From: an uncultured Mucilaginibacter sp. | GTDB lineage: Bacteria; Bacteroidota; Bacteroidia; Sphingobacteriales; Sphingobacteriaceae | Reading direction: 5' to 3' | Length of the DNA: 64,000 nucleotides | NCBI GenBank assembly: GCA_903891475.1 | Contig: CAITEP010000011.1 | Coordinates: 53,378-117,377, forward strand | Shown: positions 16,920-25,697 of the stretch, piece by piece | Layout: every line of letters begins with the position of its first letter | Numbering within the stretch: position 1 is the first letter of the stretch | Program-made: the position numbers and the translations under genes | The notes under the pieces: generated by a model | Told to the model about the DNA's origin: nothing | Database searches by the model: none | What the model saw: only the letters and a program-made list of their open reading frames with translations

Positions 16920-17120
16920 TTAGTAAATCCCAAAAAACAGAATGAATATTAGGAGTATTAACAAAGTGCCCCCTAATATTAAATAGATATCTTTATGTGC
17001 ATAGTTAGGGCAGAGGCCTAAACCCTCCCGTCGTGGCACCCATCTGTTCTTGTCGTGCGGATTATAATAAAAAACCGACCATTTCCAAAATTTAGGGTCG
17101 TTAAAATCAGCCTCAACCAT
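16920..17120 (-). CDS. DUF5808-like small membrane protein
   Basis: A 66-aa protein from ATG 17120 (a TTG start at 17153 would add 11 residues). It has the pattern W-x-x-x-x-F-Y-Y-N-P-x-D-x-x-x-x-V-P-x-R-x-G-L-G seen in DUF5808 domains, followed by one C-terminal transmembrane helix (LILGGTLLILLIFILFFGIY). DUF5808 domains occur alone or on the end of membrane proteins; their role is unknown. The broken gene next to it is also a membrane protein. Confidence 0.55.
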   Translation of the reverse strand: MVEADFNDPKFWKWSVFYYNPHDKNRWVPRREGLGLCPNYAHKDIYLILGGTLLILLIFILFFGIY

Positions 17121-17429
17121 GGAAGAATATTTAGATTGCGAATAGTTAAACAAAAATAACTCTAATCAATAAAAACAAAATGATAGGCGTCACCTTTTAA
17201 GGCACTCCGCTTTTTGGTGTAGTATTTGTGTTCCTATCATAACATAAAGTTTAAATGTAAAATAAACAATGCTACGTATTAAATGCCTTATAAACTAAGC
17301 AACAATACATAGCTTTAGTTATTCATTTTTTTATATATGCATCAGCAAATGCAACACTTAAAACCATGTTTATTATAATTAAATTGATACTATGCTTATA
17401 AATTCACAAATTACTAACATCAAAAATAA

Positions 17430-18533
17430 ATGATCATGACGTGTTTCCGCTCCGTTGTTCAGGTGGTTTTGTTTTCTGTGCTTACTGCTTTGGCAACAGG
17501 CTGTAAAAAAACAACCAAGCCACAGCTGGCTGCTGTTGCCACATTAAAAGGTACCGCTTCTTTCCCTATGGGCACTTCTGTGGTAGCCAGCCCCTTATCG
17601 GAAAGACCTATTTATCAGCAAACTGTTTTAACAGAATATAGCAGCATAACGGCCGATTATGAAATGAAGCTCGATATTGTAGAGCCGCAGCAAGGGGTTT
17701 ACAACTATGCTCCCGGCGATTTTATTGTGGGCTTTGCCGCGCAGCATCATTTAAGGATGCATGGGCATAACCTAATTTGGCACCAGGCCTTGCCAAGCTG
17801 GGTGCTAAACTTTCAGGGCGATACCACTGCTTGGGAAAATTTGTTCAAAACGCATATACAAAGCGTAGCTAACCATTTTAAGGGCGAGGTAGCCAGTTGG
17901 GATGTTGTGAATGAAGCATTGTTTGACGATGGCACCCTGCGCAACCTAGACCATAAGCAGGGTGATGGCACCGCAAGTATATGGCGACAGCACCTGGGTG
18001 CCGATTATATTGCACGCGCGTTTACATACACCCACCAAGCCGATCCAAATGCTTTGCTTTTCTATAACGATTATGGGCAGGAGTGGGGTGGCCCTAAACT
18101 GGATTCGATGGTAGTTATGCTGAACAACTTTAAACGGCGAGGCATTCCAATTTCGGGCGTAGGCATGCAAATGCATATTGATATTAATGTAGATACAGCG
18201 GGAATTAGCAATGCTTTGAAACGATTAGCTGCCACCGGCTTGCTGGTTCATATTTCGGAGTTAGATATTTCTGTTAACCCCGGTAATATCGGTAACTTAG
18301 TTTTTACCTATGCCTTGCAGCAGCAACAAGCTACATTATACCAATTTATAGCACAAAGCTATAAAGCCAACGTACCCTCGGCCCAGCGATACGGTATAAC
18401 CACTTGGGAATTTAGCGATGCTGACAGTTGGATCCCCAATTTTTTTAACCGCCCTGATTGGCCACTGCCCTTTGATAACCAATACAATAAAAAGGCCGCT
18501 TACTTTAGTTTGTTAAAGGGGGTAGGTAATTAA
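17430..18533 (+). CDS. GH10 endo-1,4-beta-xylanase, lipoprotein
   Basis: A 367-aa family GH10 glycoside hydrolase that cleaves internal beta-1,4-xylosidic bonds of xylan. The N-terminal signal ends in the lipobox LATGC (Cys near residue 25), so the enzyme is probably anchored to the outer membrane. The acid/base Glu is E162 in WDVVNEAL and the nucleophile Glu is E277 in HISELDIS. HGHNLIWH and WEFSDADSW complete the active-site signature. It is full length for a single-domain GH10. No SusC/SusD genes are nearby, so it is not in an obvious polysaccharide utilisation locus. A GC-richer composition than its flanks suggests different ancestry. Confidence 0.95.
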   Translation: MIMTCFRSVVQVVLFSVLTALATGCKKTTKPQLAAVATLKGTASFPMGTSVVASPLSERPIYQQTVLTEYSSITADYEMKLDIVEPQQGVYNYAPGDFIVGFAAQHHLRMHGHNLIWHQALPSWVLNFQGDTTAWENLFKTHIQSVANHFKGEVASWDVVNEALFDDGTLRNLDHKQGDGTASIWRQHLGADYIARAFTYTHQADPNALLFYNDYGQEWGGPKLDSMVVMLNNFKRRGIPISGVGMQMHIDINVDTAGISNALKRLAATGLLVHISELDISVNPGNIGNLVFTYALQQQQATLYQFIAQSYKANVPSAQRYGITTWEFSDADSWIPNFFNRPDWPLPFDNQYNKKAAYFSLLKGVGN

Positions 18534-19174
18534 GCTACCAGACAAGATACTTTCATGATTTAATTAATAGTACTCTAATTATAAATTTTTATTGTTAGAT
18601 AGTCTATTTTGTTTTCTTAATGTTTAAATAGGAACTCATTGGTCACATATCTAAACTAAATTGTATAATAATAAATCATCCTATTTTCCGATACAAAATG
18701 TAACTTATATTGAAAATCAATAAGTTGTAAAATTAAGGTACAAATAGGATACAATTTTTTAAGTTTTGGTATGATTAAGCATAATCAGATTAAACAAGAA
18801 ATAGGAACCTTGATCAAAAACGGAACAACTAAGATATGCATTGCTAAATGCTATCATTCATCTTAAGCTAATTTACTAAACTGGCTTAGTAAAAACAAAA
18901 TAACCAAATATTAGTAGATTTAAAGTGTTTCTTCAACCTGCCATATGATAAGAACCATTAAATAATACTTTCTATTTCAATCACTGAAAGCGGTTTGCAA
19001 AATCTTTTGCTTTTATAATTTTAATTTTATTACTTTATAAAATTAATCAAATAAACTTAACCAATTATTATTTTAGTTCTTTAATTTACGTCATGGGAAA
19101 TTAAAATAAACCAGATAAAATGCAGCCACAAACATATATATACTAAAATTTATAAACTTAATCGAACCTTCACA
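18534..19174. other. Intergenic region with a recombinase HTH remnant
   Basis: About 640 bp of AT-rich DNA between the xylanase and the next gene. Apart from the degraded HTH fragment at 18771-18914 I see no gene or RNA. Confidence 0.5.
18771..18914 (+). pseudogene. Remnant of a recombinase-type helix-turn-helix
   Basis: The frame from ATG 18771 reads EIGTLIKNGTTKICIAKCY..., then a TAA at 18864, and goes on in the same frame with ANLLNWLSKNKI to a TAG at 18912. This resembles the C-terminal HTH of serine recombinases (LIKxGxxKxxIAKxxxxS...TLxxWL). Only this fragment is left, so it is probably debris from a mobile element. Confidence 0.35.
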
Positions 19175-20380
19175 ATGAAATATTTTCAACTTCTATTAAT
19201 AGCACTTTTCCTGCCATTTTTTTCAAAAGCTCAAAATAATTTTCAACCTGGTTACGTAGTAACTTTAAAAGGTGATACCATTAAAGGATTTATTGATTAT
19301 AGGGAATGGGATAAAAGCCCAACAACTATTTCATTTAAAGACAATGTTGAAAATCATAATATTAAACAATTAACAATAAAGGATATCAACTATTTCAGTG
19401 TGATAGGAGCAGAAAGTTATCAAAAATTTAGTGGAACTATCAGTTTAAATATTATTGACAATGATTATCTTGGATATGAAAGCGACACTACCTATAGAGT
19501 TGACACGGTATTTTTCAAGGTTTTACAAAAGGGGAATAATATTGCGTTATATTCCTATAAAGACCAAATTAAAACTAGATTTTATTTGGGTGAAAACCCA
19601 GATTACACGCCCAAAGAACTAATCTATAGAATTTATAAAAATTCAAAAACTGAATCAAATATTGATGATCATAAGAACACAATCATTGAAAATATCTACC
19701 TAAAACAACTATTCGCTGCAGCAAATAAATATAATTCCTTAGATGACGAATTATCAAGATTATTTATAAATGGTGACTATAAAGATTATTATTTATTAAA
19801 GGTAGTAAGCAAAATAAATAAATTTAAAAAGCCTGAAGGCAACAAAAATTTTGAGCCAAAAATCAATTATTTTACTGGTGCTGGCTTTTCATTCGATACC
19901 CCCTATGGACCAAATGGAGGGTCGAAGCCTTCTGTTCTTCCATTAATCTCGGCAGGGATTAATATCTTACCAAAACCAAAATCACAAAAAGTTGAGTTAA
20001 GATTAGAGCTTCAACTTTCTACATCAAAATATGACTATGGTGCATTAATAACCAATACATCTTACAATTTATTCAATATTGCACTTATGCCACATATTAT
20101 ATATAACCTATATAATGATCCAAACTTTAAAATATTTATTGGAGGTGGTTTTGCATTAATACATCATAATTATTACAATATCGCTAGTGGTTCAACAACA
20201 ACTGGATATTTTTCTCCGTACAGTTCTAGTACCTTCCTTCTAAAAGCAGGTATAAAAACAAGTAAAAGAGTATCTTTTTATGTAAATATGTTGACTGATT
20301 ATTCTGTAAATACGCTGGACTTTCATAATCTTTTAAATAATACAATCAACATAGGTTTTTTGTATTTTTGGGGTAAATAG
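19175..20380 (+). CDS. Secreted protein of unknown function, possible outer-membrane barrel
   Basis: A 401-aa protein with a clear signal peptide (MKYFQLLLIALFLPFFSKAQ). The first 100 residues contain GYVVTLKGDTIKGFIDYREW, a pattern common in Bacteroidota secreted proteins of unknown role. The C-terminal half alternates hydrophobic and polar residues with many Tyr and Phe and ends in FWGK, as expected for a small outer-membrane beta barrel. No catalytic motif seen. It stands alone, convergent with mnmE. Confidence 0.7.
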   Translation: MKYFQLLLIALFLPFFSKAQNNFQPGYVVTLKGDTIKGFIDYREWDKSPTTISFKDNVENHNIKQLTIKDINYFSVIGAESYQKFSGTISLNIIDNDYLGYESDTTYRVDTVFFKVLQKGNNIALYSYKDQIKTRFYLGENPDYTPKELIYRIYKNSKTESNIDDHKNTIIENIYLKQLFAAANKYNSLDDELSRLFINGDYKDYYLLKVVSKINKFKKPEGNKNFEPKINYFTGAGFSFDTPYGPNGGSKPSVLPLISAGINILPKPKSQKVELRLELQLSTSKYDYGALITNTSYNLFNIALMPHIIYNLYNDPNFKIFIGGGFALIHHNYYNIASGSTTTGYFSPYSSSTFLLKAGIKTSKRVSFYVNMLTDYSVNTLDFHNLLNNTINIGFLYFWGK

Positions 20381-20416
20381 TGTAAAATAATTACAAAGTT
20401 ATTTTAAGTCAATAAG

Positions 20417-21766
20417 TTACTTTCCGATACAAAACCTGCTAAATATATTTTCTAGCAAATCATCAGTTGTCACTTCACCTGTAATCTCACCAAGATAGTG
20501 GAGTGCTTGTTTGATATCCATCGACAGGAAATCGGAAGTAGTGTTATGCAAGCCATCCATTACCCGTTTTAAGGCTTCTTCGGTGTGCTGTAAGGCTTCT
20601 AGGTGACGTATATTGGTTACCAGCGTTTCATCATCATTTATATTGCCTTTAATGGCAGCGTGGTAAATATGTTGCTTAAGCTCCTCAATTTGGAGTTTTT
20701 CTTTCGCGGAGATTTTTAGGTATTCTGTATTCCAGACTTCCCGACTTACCAACAAATCTACCTTATTCGCCACCACCAACATGGTGATGCCCGGTTTTTG
20801 CAAACTGTCAATATCCTGTTGTAGTTCTTCGGCAGTAATGGTGCTGGCATCAAACAAATAAACCAGCAAGGCCGACTGGCTGATTTTTTCCATAGTACGT
20901 TGCACGCCTATTTGCTCAATGGCATCAGTGGCCTCGCGTATGCCAGCGGTATCTATCAGCCTAAAATTAATGCCATTGATGTTCAGCACCTCTTCAATGG
21001 TATCGCGCGTGGTACCGGGGATATGGCTCACAATGGCACGTTCTTCGTTTAAAAGGGCGTTCAGCAAGGTCGATTTTCCAGCATTTGGTCTGCCTGCTAT
21101 TACCGTGTTTACCCCTTGCTTTATGGCATTTCCCAAGCCGAAGGATTGTATCAAACTGCCTATCACCTTCAATATTTGGTGTATGAGCTTGCTCAGCTGC
21201 TCGCGGTTGGCAAATTCTACATCTTCCTCGGCAAAATCGAGTTCCAGCTCTATCAGCGATGCAAATTGTACCAGTTGCTCTCGCAGTTGTTGTAACTGGT
21301 TGCTGAAACCACCACGCAACTGCTGCATGGCTACCTGTTGCGATGCCTTTGAGTTGGCGGCAATCAAATCGGCTACGGCTTCGGCTTGCGATAAATCCAG
21401 CTGTCCGTTTAAAAAAGCCCTCAGCGTAAACTCACCCGGCTTGGCCGACCGTGCCCCGTTTTTTATGAGCAATTTTATAATCGATTCAATAATATAAGCC
21501 GAACCATGACAAGAAATCTCTACCACATTCTCCCGGGTATACGACCTCGGCGCCACAAACAGCGACACCAAAACCTCATCCAACACCAAACCTCCATCCA
21601 CAATTTTACCCAAATGTATGGTATGCGATGCCTGCTTTGTCAAATCCTTTCCCTTAAAAACTTTGGCAATAATGGCAATAGCCTCAGGCCCCGATAAACG
21701 GATTACCCCGATGGCGCCAATTCCGGCCGGAGTGGCAAGGGCTACTATGGTTTGGGTGTTGGTCAT
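20417..21766 (-). CDS. mnmE: tRNA modification GTPase MnmE
   Basis: A 449-aa GTPase that, with MnmG, installs the cmnm5 group on U34 of certain tRNAs. The N-terminal formyl-THF-binding domain (MTNTQTIVALATPAGIGAIGVIRLSG) is followed by a helical domain, an inserted G domain with P-loop GRPNAGKS (225-232), GTTRDT, DTAG and NKVD, and the C-terminal CIGK with the conserved Cys446. Length is normal. It stands alone, which is usual in this phylum. Confidence 0.97.
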   Translation of the reverse strand: MTNTQTIVALATPAGIGAIGVIRLSGPEAIAIIAKVFKGKDLTKQASHTIHLGKIVDGGLVLDEVLVSLFVAPRSYTRENVVEISCHGSAYIIESIIKLLIKNGARSAKPGEFTLRAFLNGQLDLSQAEAVADLIAANSKASQQVAMQQLRGGFSNQLQQLREQLVQFASLIELELDFAEEDVEFANREQLSKLIHQILKVIGSLIQSFGLGNAIKQGVNTVIAGRPNAGKSTLLNALLNEERAIVSHIPGTTRDTIEEVLNINGINFRLIDTAGIREATDAIEQIGVQRTMEKISQSALLVYLFDASTITAEELQQDIDSLQKPGITMLVVANKVDLLVSREVWNTEYLKISAKEKLQIEELKQHIYHAAIKGNINDDETLVTNIRHLEALQHTEEALKRVMDGLHNTTSDFLSMDIKQALHYLGEITGEVTTDDLLENIFSRFCIGK

Positions 21767-21779
21767 TTAGTAAATGGTG

Positions 21780-21870
21780 AGTAGTGAATAGTGAGTTGGG
21801 ATTGGTGAATAGTGAGTTGTCATTGGTCAGTCGTCATTATTTCATTGTTAGATTGGTTACTCGTCATTGG
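21780..21870. repeat. Low-complexity repeats of the GTGAATAGTGAGTTG / GTCATTGGTCAGT type
   Basis: Short imperfect repeats GTGAATAGTGAGTTG and CATTGGTCAGT occur several times here. The same words recur at 23985-24050 and 25698-25800. They are non-coding. Confidence 0.7.
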
Positions 21871-22010
21871 TCAGTAGTCATTATTGATTTTAGTATTCAA
21901 TGTAACTATGTCATTTATTTTATTGCCCAAAGTTCGGAATTTAACAGTAATGTTTATGGGGGTTGGGTAATATTATAGATTTTTTAAAAAGGAGATTTTT
22001 TTTTAAACAC

Positions 22011-22077
22011 AATCAAAAGTCCTCTCCTTTGGAGAGGATTACTTCGTGAGGGCTTCGCCGTTTAGGTAAGGCTTTGA
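22011..22077 (+). repeat. 67-bp repeat, copy 1 (upstream of gtrA-like gene)
   Basis: Nearly identical to 22813-22879 (one clear difference, GGTAAGG versus GGTGAGG). It begins with AATCAAAAGT, contains the hairpin CCTCTCCTTTGGAGAGG, and ends with GCTTCGCCGTTTAGGT-AGGCTTTGA. Confidence 0.85.
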
Positions 22078-22187
22078 TTGGTTATTAAATGGATTTTCCC
22101 CTTTACCAAAGTCTTGAAAAATTGTTAATTTTGGCACAAATATTTTAATTAAAAAACTTCCTCGGCAAAGGTATACATAAAACACCT

Positions 22188-22712
22188 ATGCTAGGAAGCC
22201 CAACGCTAATGAAGAACATCCACGAGACTATTAGGGAAACAATTTTTAAAATAATCGATTTTTTTTACCCGCTCTTTAAACGAATTTTCCCCCTACAAAC
22301 CTTTAGGTATGCCGTATGCGGTGGCGTGAATACCTTTTTAGATATTTTTCTGTTTTTTGTAAGCTATAACTTTATACTACAAAAGAACCCGCTCAATTTA
22401 TCATTTATAACCGTTAGTCCGCATATAGCCGCCTTTATAATTGGGTCCAGTATTTCATTGCCTATTGGCTTTTATTTAAACAGGTATGTGGTATTCCCTA
22501 AGTCGGGTTTAAAAGGGCATCACCAATTGCAACGGTATTTGCTAGTGGTTGCCATGTGCATTGTGCTCAATTATATATTCATTAAACTATTTGTAGAATA
22601 TTTTGGCTGGTACCCAACCATCAGCAAAATAGCTACTACGGTTATAGTGGTTATATTTAGCTACACCATACAAACATTCTATTTTTTCAAGGTAAAAGAC
22701 GAACTGGATTAA
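22188..22712 (+). CDS. GtrA-family membrane protein (putative lipid-linked sugar flippase)
   Basis: A 174-aa protein with four transmembrane helices and the GtrA signature: FRYAVCGGVNTFLDIFLFF near residues 39-57, a NRYVVFP segment after helix 2 and a C-terminal FFKVK. GtrA-like proteins are thought to move polyprenyl-linked sugars across the inner membrane. ATG 22209 is an equally good start and gives 167 aa. The gene is bracketed by the two 67-bp repeats. Confidence 0.85.
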   Translation: MLGSPTLMKNIHETIRETIFKIIDFFYPLFKRIFPLQTFRYAVCGGVNTFLDIFLFFVSYNFILQKNPLNLSFITVSPHIAAFIIGSSISLPIGFYLNRYVVFPKSGLKGHHQLQRYLLVVAMCIVLNYIFIKLFVEYFGWYPTISKIATTVIVVIFSYTIQTFYFFKVKDELD

Positions 22713-22741
22713 TCATTTAGCCTCATCCCTGCCCTTCTCCA

Positions 22742-22759
22742 TCCCGTTAGCTATCGGGA
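22742..22759. repeat. TCCCG-TAGCTA-CGGGA palindrome, variant copy
   Basis: TCCCGTTAGCTATCGGGA differs by one base from the perfect 18-bp palindrome found twice between iscU and iscS. A more degraded copy is at 24048-24065. Confidence 0.7.
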
Positions 22760-22812
22760 GAGAAAGGTGTGAAGTTTTTTTTGTCCAGAAAAAAATTTTT
22801 TATTCCAAGAGA

Positions 22813-22879
22813 AATCAAAAGTCCTCTCCTTTGGAGAGGATTACTTCGTGAGGGCTTCGCCGTTTAGGTGAGGCTTTGA
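22813..22879 (+). repeat. 67-bp repeat, copy 2 (upstream of nucleoid protein gene)
   Basis: Second copy of the 67-bp repeat at 22011-22077, with the same CCTCTCC/GGAGAGG hairpin. It ends about 40 bp before the ATG of the next gene, so it is in the leader or promoter region. Confidence 0.85.
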
Positions 22880-22920
22880 GGCTCTTTCCCCAAAAACCAT
22901 TAACTTGCCGCTTTTATTTT

Positions 22921-23979
22921 ATGGTAACATTTTTCGAAGCTTCGCTCCAAAATATCGCCGTGCACCATGTTGGTAATGCCGCGCAAAATGAAATGTACGC
23001 GCTATCCAGTCGGCCATTAACTTTTACGGATGAGTTGATACCGCAACTACTGCTGCAATATTTCTTAAAACCTTTCGAAAAAGCGAACGAGGTTTACCAC
23101 CTAAACCATACCAGTAATGATTTAAACCTGAACGAGATTTACCATTTCGCGACCGCTATTTTTGCCGACAAAGCGAATTTTCAGGAAGCCTCGGAGCAGA
23201 TAGCCAAATATTTGTATAAGGTAGCCAATCACCCAAAGATAAAAGGAGGGGAGCTGTATGTGGTATATTTTAGCAACCTGCAAATAGAGGGTAGCTTGCT
23301 GGATGCGGTGGGGATTTTTAAATCGGAAAATAAGGAAACCTACCTAAAGGTTTACCCCGATAATGGCAATTTTCAGGTTGGGTACGAGGAAAACGCCATC
23401 AACATTAACAAGTTGGATAAAGGCTACCTGATTTTTAATGTAGAAAAAGAGAATGGCTACAAGGTGGTGGTGGTTGATAATACCAGTCGTGCCAATGAGG
23501 CCGCCGTGTATTGGAAGGATGCCTTTTTGCAGCTTAAAATCCGTAACGATAGCTTTAACCAAACCAGCAACGCGCTGGGCGTGTACAAAAACTTTGTTAC
23601 CCAAAAGCTCGACGATGAGTTTGAAATGAGCAAGGCCGATAAGATTGACCTCCTGAACCGCTCGATGAAGTACTTTAACGAAAAAGACACCTTCGACCTT
23701 GACGAGTTTGCCGGCGAGGTAATTGGCAACCCCCAAGCCATCGAATCGTTCAAAACGTTTAAGAGTCAGTTCGAAACCGAGTTCGATAGTCCGATAGCCA
23801 ACCAGTTCGAAATATCAGGCACAGCCGTAAAAAAGCAAGCCCGGGTTTATAAAAGCGTACTGAAGCTCGACAAAAACTTCCACATCTACATACACGGCAA
23901 CAAAGAGCTGATTGAAAAAGGCTTCGACGAGGATAAGCATCTTAATTATTATAAGGTGTATTTTAAAGAGGAGGCTTGA
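22921..23979 (+). CDS. Nucleoid-associated protein, NdpA/YejK (NA37) family
   Basis: A 352-aa protein from ATG 22921 (MVTFFEASLQNIAVHHVGN). An in-frame start at 22876 would place 15 extra residues inside a repeat and is unlikely. The N terminus with a short LQNIAVHHVGN strand, a central ELYVVYFSNLQIEG.LLDAVGIFK segment and the lysine-rich C-terminal DNA-binding part fit the 37-kD nucleoid-associated family (PF04245). These proteins bind DNA in the nucleoid. The gene is alone in its orientation group. Confidence 0.8.
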   Translation: MVTFFEASLQNIAVHHVGNAAQNEMYALSSRPLTFTDELIPQLLLQYFLKPFEKANEVYHLNHTSNDLNLNEIYHFATAIFADKANFQEASEQIAKYLYKVANHPKIKGGELYVVYFSNLQIEGSLLDAVGIFKSENKETYLKVYPDNGNFQVGYEENAININKLDKGYLIFNVEKENGYKVVVVDNTSRANEAAVYWKDAFLQLKIRNDSFNQTSNALGVYKNFVTQKLDDEFEMSKADKIDLLNRSMKYFNEKDTFDLDEFAGEVIGNPQAIESFKTFKSQFETEFDSPIANQFEISGTAVKKQARVYKSVLKLDKNFHIYIHGNKELIEKGFDEDKHLNYYKVYFKEEA

Positions 23980-24121
23980 TTTTGGTGAGTTGTGAGGGGG
24001 GAGTAGTGAATGGTTTTTTTTGGGGAGTGGATAGTGGTGAGTGGTTGTCCCGATAGCTATAAGGAGGGAGAGTGATTGTTTTGATTAGCCTTTGTTAGTG
24101 TGTTTAATTTAAGCTCATTGC

Positions 24122-24319
24122 AAAAATCCCGTAGGGATTAAACCTTTGTAGAACCAATTTGAAATTGTTTTGTGCGCGGCCTGCCGTGCTACCCTTATGC
24201 GATTTTAAGGCTAGTAAACTTGTTGATAACATGCTTGATGGTTAAGGGTAGACCGCCAAAGGCGGGCATTAAAAACCTGCTGATTATTTTGGCTACAAAG
24301 GTTTTGACCCTACGGGTCA
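24122..24319 (+). repeat. Structured ~200-bp repeat, copy A
   Basis: One of three copies (also 29597-29805 and 41251-41460). It starts AAATCCCGTAGGGATTAAAC and CTTTGTAG, holds GCGCGGC..GCCGTGCTACCCTTA and TTAAGGGTAGACCGCCAAAGGCGGGC, and ends CTACAAAGGTTTTGACCC-TACGGGTC. The two ends are imperfect inverted repeats, and ACCCTTA pairs with TAAGGGT. It has no coding capacity. MITE-like or RNA-like. Confidence 0.85.
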
Positions 24320-24325
24320 GCATAT

Positions 24326-24553
24326 CTAAGTTATTTGAGTATTCAATTCTTCTTCAATATCGCTCCATTTTTTAGAAGTCGTTTTTCCTTCTAAAAAATC
24401 TTACTTGGTTTTTATGAAGCCAAGAATTTCTTCTTTGGTAAACAGGGCTTCATTAACCTCATTTACCGAGTAGGCTAATCCAAACCGCTGCAAAATTTCG
24501 AGTAGTACAACCAAGTCTTTATCGTTTGGAATATTTACCGTTATTGTAGCCAT
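24326..24553 (-). pseudogene. Small antitoxin-like protein gene broken by an in-frame stop
   Basis: From ATG 24553 the minus strand encodes 50 residues (MATITVNIPNDKDLVVLLEI...), then TAA at 24401-24403, then 24 more codons in the same frame (DFLEGKTTSKKWSDIEEEL...) to TAG at 24326. The whole looks like one 75-aa antitoxin-type protein (an IPNDKDL-type N terminus, a GKTT..W.DIE tail) of the kind found with RelE/ParE-like toxins in Bacteroidota. No toxin gene is next to it. The 50-aa product could still be made. Confidence 0.4.
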
Positions 24554-24734
24554 AACTAAATTTGCAAATCGTTAGTCTAAAAAACAAACCTCAAATTTTT
24601 CAATTTATTTTAAACTCCCCAAAATTCTCCACCAAAAATACCCCTCAATTTCAACCCAAAAAACACTTAATTTTCCGTCATTTATCGCCATTTTTTACCG
24701 AATTTATTAAAATTTCGAGGCTTTTTTTTGGCAC

Positions 24735-24845
24735 CTATTATAATTTCATTATAATTTGATGGGCTTCGATTATAGTTTCAACGGTTTCAATTATAATTTC
24801 AAAGGTTTTCACTATAGTTTTGAAGGTTTTTACTATAGTTTGAGA
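24735..24845. repeat. Degenerate 21-bp tandem repeat (TATA[AG]TTTnnnnGGTTTnnAn)
   Basis: Successive units starting TATAGTTTCAACGG, TATAATTTCAAAGG, TATAGTTTTGAAGG and TATAGTTTGAG are spaced 21 bp, preceded by two looser TATAATTT units. Non-coding, between the broken antitoxin-like gene and the TIGR02757 gene. Confidence 0.65.
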
Positions 24846-24904
24846 AAGTGGATTTATGCCTTTGGTTTTGCGTTTTTGGGATGAGATATACAACATTCGG
24901 TCTG

Positions 24905-25696
24905 TTAAAACTTTTCCTCAATGCCCAAGCCAAACAAGGCGAAATCGTATTTTACAGGGTCGGTGGCATCCAGTTGGCGTAATTGTTGGGTAAGCTCCAG
25001 GGCGGTTTGCCAATCGGTTTGTTTGCGGGTAATCAGGTTCAGTTTGCGCGCCACACGGTCCACATGCAAATCGCAGGGACAAATCAAATCGGCAGGTTTT
25101 ATTTGCTTCCAGATACCAAAATCCACCCCGCAGGTGTCTGTCCGCACCATCCAGCGTAAAAACATGTTCAGTCTCTTACAAGTGGATTTTTGGGCAGGGG
25201 AGGAGATGTGCTTTTTGGTACGATGCGGATAATCGGGCAGGGAAAAAAAGTACGACCTAAAATAGTTCAAACAAACCTCCACAGGCTCTCCTGATGCAAC
25301 ATTTGGCAAGCCACCCACCAAAACAGGTGGCACAAATGCCGCCTCCAAACTTTGGTACTGCGTATAATGATGCCTGAAAAAGGAGATGAAATACAAAGTA
25401 TCGGTAGCGTTAAACGTGCGGTGTTTAAAGGCCAGCAGCTTTTTAAGGTCGGTTTCCTGATGGTTCATGATAAAATCATAAGGCGTGCCATCCATCAAGC
25501 CAATCAGCTCCTTACATTTGTTAATAATGGTAACCCGTTGCCCCCATGCCAGCACCGCCGCCCACAGCCCCATAATTTCAATATCCTGCTGGCTATCAAA
25601 CAAATGTGGAATACATACCGGGTCGTTGGCAATAAAACCCGGTTGGTTATACTGCGCCACCTTCGCATCCAAAAACATCCGGAGGTTTTCAATCAT
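24905..25696 (-). CDS. TIGR02757 family protein (DUF2400)
   Basis: A 263-aa protein of the TIGR02757/DUF2400 family, widespread in Bacteroidota and epsilon-proteobacteria and related in fold to HhH DNA glycosylases; the precise role is unknown. Typical signatures are GLWAAVLAWGQR near 41-52, RTKKHISSPAQKSTCKRLNMFLRWMVR and the C-terminal DPVKYDFALFGLGI. Between SLEAAFV and CLNYFRSYFF there is an unusual proline/glycine-rich stretch (PPVLVGGLPNVASGEPVE) that looks like an insertion of a palindromic repeat in frame. Confidence 0.85.
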   Translation of the reverse strand: MIENLRMFLDAKVAQYNQPGFIANDPVCIPHLFDSQQDIEIMGLWAAVLAWGQRVTIINKCKELIGLMDGTPYDFIMNHQETDLKKLLAFKHRTFNATDTLYFISFFRHHYTQYQSLEAAFVPPVLVGGLPNVASGEPVEVCLNYFRSYFFSLPDYPHRTKKHISSPAQKSTCKRLNMFLRWMVRTDTCGVDFGIWKQIKPADLICPCDLHVDRVARKLNLITRKQTDWQTALELTQQLRQLDATDPVKYDFALFGLGIEEKF

Positions 25697-25697
25697 A

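Noticed and set aside
20919..21697. Long antisense frames inside mnmE
   Set aside because: Shadows of the mnmE reading frame, Cys/Ser-rich as usual for antisense frames.
21784..21978. 64-aa frame upstream of the gtrA-like gene
   Set aside because: Translation of the low-complexity GTGAATAGTGAGTTG repeats.
24172..24375. 67-aa plus-strand frame
   Set aside because: Lies within repeat copy A and antisense to the broken antitoxin-like gene; composition is repeat-derived.
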